Below the pieces are notes generated by a model, which worked only from the letters and a program-made list of their open reading frames with translations, was not told the origin of the DNA and made no database searches. Source: Cyclobacterium amurskyense (GTDB lineage Bacteria > Bacteroidota > Bacteroidia > Cytophagales > Cyclobacteriaceae). Taken from it: a DNA stretch of 64,000 nucleotides. The translations under genes and the position numbers were made by a program. Of this stretch, positions 41,157 through 50,915 are shown in pieces (positions within the stretch are counted from its first letter, which is position 1; each line of letters opens with the position of its first letter). The stretch covers positions 992,001 through 1,056,000 of the forward strand of contig NZ_CP012040.1 in the NCBI RefSeq assembly GCF_001050135.1. The letters are read 5' to 3'.

Positions 41157-43550
41157 TTAATCTTTAAACTGCACCAATGTTACCCCTGAACCTCCTCTAT
41201 CTGCATGTTCATCCGAAAACCCGGCTACTGAAGATGATTCTCTAAGGAGATTCCTGGTAAGCTCTCTAAGAATACCATCCCCTTTACCGTGGATTACTTT
41301 TACATCATTGATGCCTAGCATAAATGCATCATCAATGAAATTCTGAACCAACATAAAAACCTCTTCCCCTCGTTTACCCCTGATATCCAGGTTAGGTGAA
41401 AAATTTGCCATTTTAGAAGAGGTATCATAGCTTATTCTTTTCGCTATTGCTTTCTTTTCCTTTTTAAGAGAAGTATTTGATATTTTTTCCAATCGATTTA
41501 ACTTCACTGTAGATTTGAGATCCCCAATGGTAACGGAAGCTTGCTTTCCTTTAATCTCCAACACCTCAGCCAAGGCGCCATTGTCCTTGATCCTAACCTG
41601 ATCTCCTGCTGTTATGGTGCCACCAACCACCTTGATGGTTTCTTTGCGCTCAACTGGCTTCTTCTCTGGCTTTATGGCCTCTTTATGCTCATCCAGTTCC
41701 TTCCTTATTTGTTTGGTCGCTTCCTTATTGGCTTGAGACTCTTTAATCGATCGTATCGTATTCTCTATTTTCCTATTGGTATCATCTAGTAATACCTTGG
41801 CTTGCGCTTTTGCTTCATTTAAAATGACCTTTTGTTGACTGTCCAGGGTTGCTTTCAACGAATTGTATTCCCTAAGTTTAATCGCCAGCAATCTATCTTT
41901 ACGCTCCACCTCAGCCATAAGGTTTTCGTATTTACTTTTCTCACTCTCCACTTTCAAAAGCAACTTGTCATACCTCACACGCGTCTCTCCAATCTGGGCT
42001 TTGGCATGAAGAACGATCTCTTTGGGAATACCTATTTTCCCTGCAATTTCAAAGGCAAAAGAACTTCCCGGCTTTCCTATTTCCAGTTCATATAACGGTT
42101 CAAGCCGATCTACATCAAACCTCATTGCTCCATTTACCATGCCCTGACTTTTTGAGGCCAATTGCTTTAGGTTACCGTAGTGAGTGGTCACCAATCCAAA
42201 AGCACCAGACTTATTCAATGCAATCAAAATGGCTTCTGCTATCGCTCCTCCAAACTGAGGTTCAGTTCCTGTCCCAAATTCGTCAATAAAGAACAAGGTT
42301 TTCTTATTGGCATAAAAGGTAAAGTGCTTCATGTTCATCAAGTGTGAACTGTAAGTACTTAGATCATTTTCTATATTTTGTTCATCCCCTATGTCTATAA
42401 AAAATTGATCAAAAATAGCACATTTAGATTTGGGTTCCATTGGAACAAGCAAACCACACTGGTACATGAACTGAACAAGTGCAACTGTTTTAAGTGTGAC
42501 TGATTTACCACCTGCATTGGGGCCTGAAATAACCAAAACACGGTTATTTGGATCCAGCTTGATGGTAACCGGCACAATCTCTTTTTGTTGCTGTTTCAGG
42601 GACATTTCCAGCAATGGATGCCTAGCTTTTATCCAAGACATCTCCCTCTCCTTAACCATTTCCGGATTAATCCCATTAATTTTAATGGCAAACTTGGCTT
42701 TGGCTCTAATGAAATCAATCATTCCAAGAAAATAAAAGGCCCTTCTCAGGGTTGGAATGTATTCTCTAAGTTCATCCGTTAGCTTTGTGAGAATCTTCTG
42801 AACTTCTCTTCGTTCCATGTACAAGAGGTCCTTGATATCATTATTGATATCCAAAACTTCTGCTGGCTCAAGGTATACCGTTTGTCCAGTTGCAGACTCA
42901 TCATGGATAAACCCCTTAATGCGCCTTTTATACTCCGCCAGTACAGGGATCACCATTCGGCCTCCCCGAATAGTAATAGAGGCATCTTCAGGAGTAAACC
43001 CTTGCGATTTTGCAGACCTATAGATACTATCCAAAACCTTGCGAATTCTATTCTCTTCGTAAGCAAGCTGGGTTCTGACAATGTTTAACTCCTTGGAGGC
43101 ATTGTCCTTTATTTTTCCTTTGTCATCAAGTACCTTATTTATACTAAACTCCAATAGTATATCCTCCTCTACCATCCCAAGTAGCTGATGCAGTTGAGGA
43201 TATTCTTCTGCATTTTTCTTAAAAAAAAGTACACATCCCGCAAGGGTTTTGAGCCCAAGACGAATTTCATGAAAGTCCTCTTCAAAAAGAAAAGTCCCCT
43301 CAATCTTGGCTTTATTGAGGTAAGGGTAGATATTAATATAGTTATTGCTAGGAAAAGGATCTCCCGAGACTAAAATCTGTCTGAATTCCTCAGTCTGCGT
43401 GAGCAATCTACTGAGTAATCGTCGATCCTTAGAAAAAGCTATTTTTTTAACAAAGTCAGCACCCAGAACACCTGTGCATTCTTGTCTAATTAAATCTTTG
43501 ATCTTATCAAAGTCAATCTTTTCCTCCAAATTATCAGGATACAATTTCAT
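41157..43550 (-). CDS. mutS2: MutS2 family ATPase/endonuclease
   Basis: MutS2 acts on branched DNA and, in some species, on collided ribosomes; it is not the mismatch-repair MutS. The 797-residue protein lacks the mismatch-recognition domain. Its ATPase has Walker A ISGPNAGGKSVTLKT (about 343-357), FIDEFGTGTEPQFGGAIAEA and LVTTHYGNLK. A long coiled coil (about 520-640) precedes a KOW-like patch. The C-terminal Smr domain has LDIRGKRGEEV, VIHGKGDGILRELTR and GSGVTLVQFKD. It starts on the base after the DUF4296 stop codon, so the two are co-transcribed. Confidence 0.94.
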   Translation of the reverse strand: MKLYPDNLEEKIDFDKIKDLIRQECTGVLGADFVKKIAFSKDRRLLSRLLTQTEEFRQILVSGDPFPSNNYINIYPYLNKAKIEGTFLFEEDFHEIRLGLKTLAGCVLFFKKNAEEYPQLHQLLGMVEEDILLEFSINKVLDDKGKIKDNASKELNIVRTQLAYEENRIRKVLDSIYRSAKSQGFTPEDASITIRGGRMVIPVLAEYKRRIKGFIHDESATGQTVYLEPAEVLDINNDIKDLLYMERREVQKILTKLTDELREYIPTLRRAFYFLGMIDFIRAKAKFAIKINGINPEMVKEREMSWIKARHPLLEMSLKQQQKEIVPVTIKLDPNNRVLVISGPNAGGKSVTLKTVALVQFMYQCGLLVPMEPKSKCAIFDQFFIDIGDEQNIENDLSTYSSHLMNMKHFTFYANKKTLFFIDEFGTGTEPQFGGAIAEAILIALNKSGAFGLVTTHYGNLKQLASKSQGMVNGAMRFDVDRLEPLYELEIGKPGSSFAFEIAGKIGIPKEIVLHAKAQIGETRVRYDKLLLKVESEKSKYENLMAEVERKDRLLAIKLREYNSLKATLDSQQKVILNEAKAQAKVLLDDTNRKIENTIRSIKESQANKEATKQIRKELDEHKEAIKPEKKPVERKETIKVVGGTITAGDQVRIKDNGALAEVLEIKGKQASVTIGDLKSTVKLNRLEKISNTSLKKEKKAIAKRISYDTSSKMANFSPNLDIRGKRGEEVFMLVQNFIDDAFMLGINDVKVIHGKGDGILRELTRNLLRESSSVAGFSDEHADRGGSGVTLVQFKD

Positions 43551-43901
43551 TTATGGTTGTAGGTTTTGCTGTGCTTCTTTTTCTTTAACTGACAATGAAT
43601 CAATTGCCCGTTCATATAAATATTCCATTTTGGTAGCATCTCTCAAATAATATTCCAGACTTTTAATGTAAACTGAGTCAGGAATACCATGTTTTTCAAA
43701 AATGCGTCTTTCTAAAATCGGATAAAGGATTTTAGTAGAGTCATATGGAATGGAGAGAGACTGCACAAACCCCTCTGTCAGATGTATATCCACAAGGATA
43801 TTGACCATATCATCTTCTGACAAGATGTTGTCTGATCCATCATTTTCATGACAAGAGATCGTCCCGAAAAGAAAAGCAAAAGCTATATATAGGTGTTTCA
43901 C
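43551..43901 (-). CDS. DUF4296 lipoprotein
   Basis: The 116-residue precursor has a signal peptide and lipobox ISC (C17). The DUF4296 pattern follows: EDDMVNILVDIHLTEGFVQSL, then IFEKHGIPDSVYIKSLEYYLRDATKMEYLYERAIDSL. This helical family is found beside many different genes in Bacteroidota and its function is unknown. The gene directly precedes mutS2 without a gap. Confidence 0.8.
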   Translation of the reverse strand: MKHLYIAFAFLFGTISCHENDGSDNILSEDDMVNILVDIHLTEGFVQSLSIPYDSTKILYPILERRIFEKHGIPDSVYIKSLEYYLRDATKMEYLYERAIDSLSVKEKEAQQNLQP

Positions 43902-44007
43902 ATTCCAAAATTACCTAATTCCTTTTAAAATTGGCAATAAGTAAAGGCTAAGTCGTTTTATTATTCGAATGAGACTGCTAAATTAGGCCTCTGATTAAAA
44001 AATAAAG

Positions 44008-44886
44008 ATGAACCAACTGTTAAAAAAGCTAAGAAAATATGAAATCCTACTCAGAAAAGTGGCTAATAGTCACCTTCAGGGGGATCACCAGTCTATTTTC
44101 AAAGGTGCTGGGCTGGAGTTCGATGATCTTCGCCCCTATCAGTATGGTGACGATGTAAGAACCATAGAATGGAAAGTTTCTGCAAAAGGTCATGGCACTT
44201 TTGTTAAAACGTTTAAAGAGGACAAAGATCAAAGCGTCTACTTCCTTTTGGACGTAAGCGGATCTCAAGATATTGGCAGTAAAGTGCGTAAAAAAATCGA
44301 CCTTGGAAAAGAAATTGCCGGTGTATTGACTTTGGCATCCATACATGACGGTTCACAGGTAGGACTAATAGGTTATTCAGATCAAAAAGAAAGTATCATC
44401 CTTCCGGGAAAAGGAACTCGACAGGCGGTGAAGGTTATAAAAGGGATCTTTAGCAAAGACAACAAATCAAAAAAGACAGACCTTAATGGTATGTTTACAT
44501 TTTGTCTTAACCTCATTAAGAAAAGATCAATTCTTTTCGTCATTTCTGACTTTATTGATGAAGGTTACGAAAGACCTTTAAAAGCCCTGGCATTCAAACA
44601 TGATTTAGTGGTATTACAAATGACAGACCCAATAGAATCTGCTTTACCATCCCTAGGGATTATACCTGTTTTTGATAAAGAAGAGGGTAAAACCACCTGG
44701 GTAAATACTGCATTTGGTGGATTTTCGAAAAAAATCGCCACCTCATTTACTTCTGACAGGGTGCAACTTAAAGATTTTTGCAAAAAAAATCAGATCAATT
44801 ACCTACAGATAGCCACAGATCAAGACATCGTCCTACCTTTGATGGAATTATTTAAGTTGAGAAATAAAACCATGAAACGTGGATAG
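44008..44886 (+). CDS. DUF58 domain protein
   Basis: This 292-residue cytoplasmic protein of the DUF58 (VWA-like) family has the signature GLEFDDLRPYQYGDDVRTIEWKVSA. YFLLDVSGSQDIGS gives a VWA-like D-x-S-G-S site, and RSILFVISDFID follows. DUF58 proteins normally work with a MoxR-type AAA ATPase that remodels exported or cofactor-bearing proteins. No moxR gene lies upstream: the preceding genes run the other way. It overlaps the next gene by 8 bases. Confidence 0.88.
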   Translation: MNQLLKKLRKYEILLRKVANSHLQGDHQSIFKGAGLEFDDLRPYQYGDDVRTIEWKVSAKGHGTFVKTFKEDKDQSVYFLLDVSGSQDIGSKVRKKIDLGKEIAGVLTLASIHDGSQVGLIGYSDQKESIILPGKGTRQAVKVIKGIFSKDNKSKKTDLNGMFTFCLNLIKKRSILFVISDFIDEGYERPLKALAFKHDLVVLQMTDPIESALPSLGIIPVFDKEEGKTTWVNTAFGGFSKKIATSFTSDRVQLKDFCKKNQINYLQIATDQDIVLPLMELFKLRNKTMKRG

Positions 44887-45781
44887 AATAGTAAAACTAT
44901 GTTATTTAGTTATCTTTCTTATCTCATCTATTCCTATGGCTCAAGCCCAGGATGTTGTAGTAGAGGGATATTTTTTGCAGGATTCTGCAAAATTAGGTGA
45001 AAGGGTAGGCTATGTTTTAAAATCACGCTACCCAAGTGATTTGCCTGTAATATTTCCAGACTCAACCTATGACTTTGGCAACTTTGAGTATTTGGACAAA
45101 CAAATATTTTCTTCCTATTCGGAGGACAGTATTAGTTTAGACAGTGCTGTTTATTGGATATCTAATTTTTCATTGGATTCCGTGCAAGCTTTTCGAATGC
45201 CTGTATATGAAGTATTGAATTATGACAGCATCAGCCACTTCCCTCCAGCTGCTAACCTGGCGCTTACCCTTACCATTGATGAGATACCCGAGGAGTTGGC
45301 CTTTGAAGAGAACAATAGCTATTTAAATATTCCTCAGGCATTCAATTACCCTTATTTAATCATTGGCGTCTCGATTCTGGTAATCTTACTAGTACTTGCT
45401 TTCGTCATATTTGGTAAGGGAGTATTCAATCGCTGGAAAGCCTATAGAGAAAGAAAAAAATGGCGCAAATTCATCTCCAATTGGGATAACTCAATGAATG
45501 ACCTTGTTCAGCAACCGGACATTAAGAAAGCTGATGAATTATTAGGTTTGTGGAAAAATTATTTGGAGAATTTAACGGGACTGCCCTATAAGGAGTGGAC
45601 CTCCACTGAAATTTCCATCCACCTGAACAAACCTGAAATAATAAAAGATTTTAGAAAAATCGAACTGATTATATATGCCAATCGGGTAGATGATAATATT
45701 CGGGAAGCCTGTGATAATTTATTAAAAATATCAGAAGGTCTATTGGAAGAAAAAATAGAAAAAATTTACAATCATGACTGA
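44879..45781 (+). CDS. Exported membrane protein of the BatA cluster (DUF4381-like)
   Basis: The 300-residue protein has a signal peptide (1-23, ending AQAQ) and a periplasmic beta-rich domain (24-155). One membrane helix (about 158-178; YLIIGVSILVILLVLAFVIF) and a basic cytoplasmic tail with a helical domain (KWRKFISNWDN to the end) follow. Such proteins sit between DUF58 and batA genes in many Bacteroidota. The tail shares the general layout of DUF4381. It overlaps both neighbours by 8 bases. Function is unknown. Confidence 0.68.
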   Translation: MDRIVKLCYLVIFLISSIPMAQAQDVVVEGYFLQDSAKLGERVGYVLKSRYPSDLPVIFPDSTYDFGNFEYLDKQIFSSYSEDSISLDSAVYWISNFSLDSVQAFRMPVYEVLNYDSISHFPPAANLALTLTIDEIPEELAFEENNSYLNIPQAFNYPYLIIGVSILVILLVLAFVIFGKGVFNRWKAYRERKKWRKFISNWDNSMNDLVQQPDIKKADELLGLWKNYLENLTGLPYKEWTSTEISIHLNKPEIIKDFRKIELIIYANRVDDNIREACDNLLKISEGLLEEKIEKIYNHD

Positions 45782-46814
45782 TGTCTCTTCCTTTTTCTCT
45801 TGGAGTTGGTTTACACCAGAAACCCTCCGAAGTTTTGAGTGGGAAAACTATTCCTTGCTCCATTTAATATGGATCATTCCAATAGTGTTATTAATCAGAA
45901 AGTTTATAAAACTGCTGAAAAAGCCAGTATTAGAACTATCTCTTCCTAAAATTGTTGCTTCCAACAATCCTTGGACCTACCTGCGCCTCATTCCATCGTT
46001 TTTCTTTCTTCTCGCGTTGTGGATGGTGGTGATTGCACTTGCTAGACCTCAGCGCACTAATGAAAAAGTAGAACAGTATACTGAAGGTATTGATATCATG
46101 TTGGTAATGGATATATCCGAATCCATGGATTTACAGGACTTCACTCCCAATAGATTGGAAGCTGCCAAAGAAACGGCTATAGATTTTATCAATGGTAGGA
46201 TTGCTGACAGAATTGGAATGGTAATATTCTCCGGTGAAGCATTCTCCCTAGCTCCTCTTACTACAGATTACGAACTTCTGACAGATTTGGTCAACAGTAT
46301 TACTTTTAATATGATGGATGCCAAGGGTACGGCCATTGGCAGCGCGGTATCTACAGGTATCAACAGAATGAGAGAATCTGAAGCCAAATCCAAAGTAATG
46401 GTATTGCTTAGTGATGGTGACAATAACGCCGGTAATGTTGATCCAGTTTTTGCCGCTCAGTTAGCCGAAGCTATGGATGTTAAGATCTATACCATTGCTG
46501 TCGGTAAAGACGGAATGGTACCCTATGGAACTGATTTTTTTGGGCGGCCACAAATGATCGAAAGTTACCTCAATGAGGAAACATTAAGAAATATAGCCAG
46601 AATCACAAAAGCTGAATTCTTTAGAGCTTCTGATGACAAAGCCCTAGAAAATATATTTAAGCGAATAGATGAATTAGAAAAAGCTGAAATTATAGAATCC
46701 AGGTACAAGGAAACAATGGATTACTATAGACCTTACCTCATTTGGGGCATACTCTTTTTCTTTGTTTGGATGGCTTTAAAAAGTACGTTTTTCAATAACT
46801 TCCTCTTGGATTAA
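45774..46814 (+). CDS. batA: BatA-type VWA domain membrane protein
   Basis: The 346-residue protein has a short N-terminal region with two membrane helices (about 28-43 and 74-93). The periplasmic or cytoplasmic VWA domain has MIDAS residues D-I-S-E-S in LVMDISESMDL, then T in TTDYELL and D in LLSDGDNNAG. A final membrane helix (about 318-335) ends it. This is the layout of Bacteroides aerotolerance BatA. It ends a three-gene operon closed by a strong terminator. The usual batB, TPR batC and batD genes are missing after it. Confidence 0.85.
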   Translation: MTDVSSFFSWSWFTPETLRSFEWENYSLLHLIWIIPIVLLIRKFIKLLKKPVLELSLPKIVASNNPWTYLRLIPSFFFLLALWMVVIALARPQRTNEKVEQYTEGIDIMLVMDISESMDLQDFTPNRLEAAKETAIDFINGRIADRIGMVIFSGEAFSLAPLTTDYELLTDLVNSITFNMMDAKGTAIGSAVSTGINRMRESEAKSKVMVLLSDGDNNAGNVDPVFAAQLAEAMDVKIYTIAVGKDGMVPYGTDFFGRPQMIESYLNEETLRNIARITKAEFFRASDDKALENIFKRIDELEKAEIIESRYKETMDYYRPYLIWGILFFFVWMALKSTFFNNFLLD

Positions 46815-46820
46815 AACAAT

Positions 46821-46853
46821 AAAAAACCGACTTATTACTAAGTCGGTTTTTTT
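46821..46853. terminator. Bidirectional intrinsic terminator between batA and the Gfo/Idh gene
   Basis: CCGACTTA (46827-46834) pairs perfectly with TAAGTCGG (46839-46846) around a 4-base loop. Six A precede it and seven T follow, so it works on both strands between convergent genes. Confidence 0.9.
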
Positions 46854-46869
46854 ATTGAAGAGTGGGTTA

Positions 46870-48291
46870 TCAACTCATCTCCCAGCCAGTTCTTACTGGT
46901 TCTTTAATGTATTGATCAACTTCTCCTATTCCAGTTGCTTTGAGGTTCTTAGCATCCCAATTGATTTTCTGTCCTTTCATCCTAAGGGAAAGCACCCCTA
47001 ATAAGGTGATTTCTGTCAAGTGAGCCCCGTATTCAAAGTTAGAACTCGCCGCAGGACCACCCTTAATTGCGTTCACCCAATCTCTAAAGTGACCTTTTGA
47101 TCTAGGGATTACCTCCTTAGGTTTTTTCATATTAGCTGCCAAGCTCTCTGGGAAAACATGAGGTACACGATCTCCACCATTCACAATTATTCCTTTATCT
47201 CCAACGAATAATGTAGCTCTGGAAGGCCACTTGTAGCCTTCTGGTAAATATTGGTGCAACTGTGGTTTGAGCCCTCCGGAATACCATGTTAGCTGTATAG
47301 GTTTACCAGTATTATTGTCCGGGAAGTTATAGTAGCCTATTTCACCATATGGAGCGATGTTTTCATTGCTGAATCCCGCAGGAAAAACTTCAATGGTATC
47401 CGGGTGCCCAAGTTCAAACGCCCAAGTAGCAGCATCCATATCGTGGCATCCGAAATCCCCCAAAGCACCGCAACCAAAATCCCAAAAATCTCTCCATGTT
47501 ACAGGAGTATACCATTCATGAAAAGGTCTATTTGCAGAAGGTCCAAGCCAAAGATCCCAGTCAAAACCATGAGGTTTTTGGGTATTGGTTGTAGGTACTG
47601 CTTGCATTTCATCTATCCACCTTGAGGCGGGTACCCAAGAGTGAGTTTCTTTTACTTCTCCTATGACACCTGCTCTTAGGTATTCTACTGTCTGTCGAAT
47701 ACCATCAGTGCTGTGTCCCACATTTCCCATTTGAGTAGCTAAACCAGTCTCCTTAGTAAGGTCTTTGATCATCCGGGCTTCCCATATATTATGTGTAAGT
47801 GGTTTTTCGCAATAGACATGCTTTCCAGACTTCATAGAAGCATAAGTAATAACAGCATGGGTATTGTCTGGTGTAGAACAACAAATTGCATCCAAGCCTT
47901 TTTCCTTCTCAAGCATTTCACGAAAATCCAGATATTCATTTACCTTAAAATTCTCGGTTTTATCTTCATAATGGTCTTCCACCATTCGTTTTACTGGATG
48001 TCTACCTGCAATGGACTTGTAGTAAAAATTAGCCAAGTCCCAGTATTCAGCAGGATCAGCTATAGCTGTAATTTGTACATCATCTAACTTCATCAAGTCT
48101 TGGGCATTTTGCCTTCCTTTGCCCCCTACCCCTATCATTCCAACATTTACCTTGTCACTTGGCGCCACATGTCCTTTACCTCCTAACACAAACCTTGGGA
48201 CAATAAAAAATCCCGCTGCTGCTAAGGAAGAACTTTTAATGAAATCCCTCCTTGAATCAGGAGTTTTATTATTATTTGGTTTTTCAAGCAT
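46870..48291 (-). CDS. Tat-exported Gfo/Idh/MocA family oxidoreductase
   Basis: The 473-residue precursor has a twin-arginine signal SRRDFIKSSSLAAAGFFIV (residues 13-31). The Rossmann fold is VNVGMIGVGGKGRQNAQDL, with the EKP motif HVYCEKPLTHNIWEAR. The C-terminal sheet contains DFWDFGCGALGDFGCHDMD, the family's substrate histidine region. Exported members such as these are common in Bacteroidota carbohydrate loci and may work on sugars or glycosides with bound NAD(P). It is the last of three minus-strand genes: trpB-like, amidohydrolase, this one. Confidence 0.87.
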   Translation of the reverse strand: MLEKPNNNKTPDSRRDFIKSSSLAAAGFFIVPRFVLGGKGHVAPSDKVNVGMIGVGGKGRQNAQDLMKLDDVQITAIADPAEYWDLANFYYKSIAGRHPVKRMVEDHYEDKTENFKVNEYLDFREMLEKEKGLDAICCSTPDNTHAVITYASMKSGKHVYCEKPLTHNIWEARMIKDLTKETGLATQMGNVGHSTDGIRQTVEYLRAGVIGEVKETHSWVPASRWIDEMQAVPTTNTQKPHGFDWDLWLGPSANRPFHEWYTPVTWRDFWDFGCGALGDFGCHDMDAATWAFELGHPDTIEVFPAGFSNENIAPYGEIGYYNFPDNNTGKPIQLTWYSGGLKPQLHQYLPEGYKWPSRATLFVGDKGIIVNGGDRVPHVFPESLAANMKKPKEVIPRSKGHFRDWVNAIKGGPAASSNFEYGAHLTEITLLGVLSLRMKGQKINWDAKNLKATGIGEVDQYIKEPVRTGWEMS

Positions 48292-48369
48292 CGTTAATTT
48301 TTTTGATTAAATAAATATAAAAAAACTATCTATAATTTCCTTTTTGGATATTAATTAAAGTTCAACCCC

Positions 48370-49299
48370 TTAGAGCTTATACTTTTGTTTGGCATTGTGG
48401 TGATATAGTTTTTGCTTTTCATTTGGTGTCAGGGCATGGGCCATTTCATAAAAGTCATGTACCCATTTTTGGTAACTTGCAGCCCTTAATAAAACCGGCC
48501 AATCTCCCCCAAAGAGTACTCTATCCATACCAAATACATCTAAAACAGTTTCAAAATAGGGTTTCATTTGATCTATACTTTCCTCTGAGGGATTTGTTTT
48601 GGTTAGCATTCCTGAAATTTTACAGGACACATTTTCCAATTTAGAAAAGGCTGAGATGCCTTTCCTCCAGTCTTGCCATTCATTGTTTCCAATATCAGGA
48701 TTTGCAATATGATCCAAAACTATAATTTGATCAGGGTGAGCTTTGGCAAACTCATATGCAGCTGGAAGGTCCTTTGTACGAATATTGAGATCATAAGACC
48801 ATCCAAACCTACTAAGCAATTTCACCCCTTCTAAAAATGCCTTATGATTAGGCATAAAAGCTTTGCGAATACCTTTTACAATTTTTCTTTCGGCCAAAGC
48901 CTCCATTTCCCTCAGACCAGAAGCTCCTTTTTCTAAAGGGAAATAGGCTACCATTCCTGCAATTCTCTTGTCTCTTTCTTGAATTCCCAGCACCCAATCT
49001 ACCTCCTGTAAGTATTGGTTTGGTGCGCGTCCACATTCTACAAATACCATTTTCTCTATTGGCAATCCTGCAGTTGCCTCGTGATAATCTGCTATTAAGA
49101 AATTCCGAGATAGGGGATTTTCAGGATTTTTCAACCAGGGGTAATCCAAATGACCTAAATCCCATAAGTGAAGATGGGTATCTATCAAAGGGATTTTATC
49201 CTTATCTAAGTGCTGTAAATCTAAAAAAGGAGCACTATCCTGCAGTGCCAATGCGCTACAGGCTAAGCCTCCCTTTTTCATAAATGTTCTCCTATCCAT
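48370..49299 (-). CDS. Tat-signal amidohydrolase (TIM-barrel metal-dependent hydrolase, fuconolactonase-like)
   Basis: The 309-residue precursor has an N-terminal signal with MDRRTFMKKGG, a twin-arginine type start. Metal-binding H-x-H is in LIDTHLHLWDL (about 37-47). Later motifs are IIVLDHIANPDI and FGGDWPVLL, with the terminal aspartate of the amidohydrolase-2 family. The closest patterns are L-fuconolactone and related lactone hydrolases. It lies 19 bases after the trpB-like gene and 78 bases before the oxidoreductase. Together with the oxidoreductase it may process a sugar lactone; this is inferred from families only. Confidence 0.82.
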   Translation of the reverse strand: MDRRTFMKKGGLACSALALQDSAPFLDLQHLDKDKIPLIDTHLHLWDLGHLDYPWLKNPENPLSRNFLIADYHEATAGLPIEKMVFVECGRAPNQYLQEVDWVLGIQERDKRIAGMVAYFPLEKGASGLREMEALAERKIVKGIRKAFMPNHKAFLEGVKLLSRFGWSYDLNIRTKDLPAAYEFAKAHPDQIIVLDHIANPDIGNNEWQDWRKGISAFSKLENVSCKISGMLTKTNPSEESIDQMKPYFETVLDVFGMDRVLFGGDWPVLLRAASYQKWVHDFYEMAHALTPNEKQKLYHHNAKQKYKL

Positions 49300-49318
49300 C
49301 TAGTGAATTCCACTTCCC

Positions 49319-50689
49319 TTAAGCAGGGATTTCGGGAGTATTTAATTTTGCAATGGATTTATCTATCTCTTCCTGACTAAGTTCATGACTTTTAATTTTA
49401 CCAGAGAAATAATCATCATAGGCCTTCATGTCAAAATTCCCATGTCCACAAAGATTAAATAAGATGGTTTTGGAAACACCTTCTTCCTTGCACTTTTTGG
49501 CCTCTTTGATAGCTGTGGCAATACCGTGATTGGCTTCAGGAGCTGGAATAATACCTTCCGACCTTGCAAAAAGTACACCTGCTTCAAATATTTCCAGGTT
49601 GTCATGCGCCTGGGCTTCAATCAGCTTATCTTTTAGCAATTGACTTACAATCACGCCTGCACCGTGGTATCGAAGTCCTCCTGCATGAATAGGGGCTGGG
49701 ATGAAATCATGTCCAAGTGTATACATTGGCAATAATGGTGTCATACCTGCTGTATCTCCAAAGTCATATCTAAACACTCCTCGAGTAAGTTTAGGGCAAG
49801 ATGAGGGCTCACTCGCTATACAACGTATATTTTTACCCCCCTCTAAGTTTAATCTTAAAAACGGAAAAGAAAGCCCCGCGAAGTTTGATCCTCCACCAAA
49901 TGGAGCAATTACAACATCCGGCATATCACTACCTGCTTTTTCCAACTGCTTGATGGCCTCTAGTCCAATAATAGTTTGGTGCAACTTCACATGGTTAAGG
50001 ACACTTCCCAGAGCGTATTTTGTATCCTCCCTGGTTGCAGCCATTTCCACTGCCTCCGAAATAGCAATACCAAGACTACCTGGAGAATCTGGATGCTCTG
50101 CCAGAATTCTTCTCCCGGCTTCGGTTCTGTCTGATGGAGATGGGTAGACATTAGCACCCCAGGTATTCATCATCATTTTCCTATAAGGCTTGTCATTATA
50201 GGAAAGTCTAACCATATAAACATCACATTCAATCCCGAAATGCTGGCAAGCAAAGCTCAAAGCACTACCCCATTGACCTGCACCTGTTTCCGTGGTTATT
50301 CTTTTTACCCCTTCTTGTTTATTGTAATAAGCTTGGGGAATAGCCGTATTTGGCTTATGAGAACCCGAAGGACTGACTCCTTCATATTTATAATAAATCT
50401 TTGCAGGTGTATCTAAAGCTTTTTCCAGACCATAAGCCCTGTACATTGGAGTAGGCCTCCATATGGAATACATATTTCTAACTTCATCAGGAATCGAGAC
50501 CCACTTATCAGTGGTCATCTCTTGTTTGATCAAGGCCTCTGGAAACAAAGGAGCCAAAGCTTCAGGCCCAAGTGGTTCCATGGTTCCTGGATTTAATGGC
50601 GGCAATGGCTTGTTAGGCATATCCGCAATGATATTGTACCAGTTTTCTGGTATTTCCCTTTCTTCTAAGTTAATTTTTCGGTTTTTCAT
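49319..50689 (-). CDS. trpB: Tryptophan synthase beta chain, TrpB2-type
   Basis: This 456-residue PLP enzyme belongs to the long TrpB2 branch. The PLP lysine is in SPSGSHKPNTAIPQ. TETGAGQWGSALSFACQ is the TrpB catalytic loop, IAPFGGGSNFAGL the phosphate-binding glycine loop, and LFNLCGHGNFD the C-terminal block. The N-terminal extension PENWYNIIADMPNKP is typical of TrpB2. No trpA or other trp gene is nearby. TrpB2 enzymes can make tryptophan from free indole and serine. The start follows a conventional ATG; the following two genes are on the same strand. Confidence 0.9.
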   Translation of the reverse strand: MKNRKINLEEREIPENWYNIIADMPNKPLPPLNPGTMEPLGPEALAPLFPEALIKQEMTTDKWVSIPDEVRNMYSIWRPTPMYRAYGLEKALDTPAKIYYKYEGVSPSGSHKPNTAIPQAYYNKQEGVKRITTETGAGQWGSALSFACQHFGIECDVYMVRLSYNDKPYRKMMMNTWGANVYPSPSDRTEAGRRILAEHPDSPGSLGIAISEAVEMAATREDTKYALGSVLNHVKLHQTIIGLEAIKQLEKAGSDMPDVVIAPFGGGSNFAGLSFPFLRLNLEGGKNIRCIASEPSSCPKLTRGVFRYDFGDTAGMTPLLPMYTLGHDFIPAPIHAGGLRYHGAGVIVSQLLKDKLIEAQAHDNLEIFEAGVLFARSEGIIPAPEANHGIATAIKEAKKCKEEGVSKTILFNLCGHGNFDMKAYDDYFSGKIKSHELSQEEIDKSIAKLNTPEIPA

Positions 50690-50736
50690 TTAATAAATTA
50701 ATAAAAGGTGACTGATTTTAACTTGACAAGCTTTCT

Positions 50737-50786
50737 AAACCCTAAATAGGCAAAGTATTTTCTAATATGCGATGTTATCGCTTTAA
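50737..50786 (+). repeat. Possible decayed copy of the palindromic repeat
   Basis: AAACCC, AAATA, GCAA and a TTCTAAT block occur in the same order and spacing as in the 11110 repeat, but the right arm (CCGGGTT) is not kept. It lies in the 226-base gap between the trpB and FG-GAP genes. I give it low weight, since it is AT-rich. Confidence 0.35.
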
Positions 50787-50915
50787 AACCAACCTATCTA
50801 CCGCTATTTTCACGTTAAATCAGAAGTGGGAACGATCCTTCACCAAATAGGCAATTGTTTTTTTGATCTCACCCGGTCGCGTAAATAACCATAAAACCTA
50901 CCTATATTTTCAGGT

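Noticed and set aside
49701..50147. 148-codon open frame antisense to trpB
   Set aside because: Shadow of the TrpB2 coding sequence, whose catalytic motifs are intact on the other strand.
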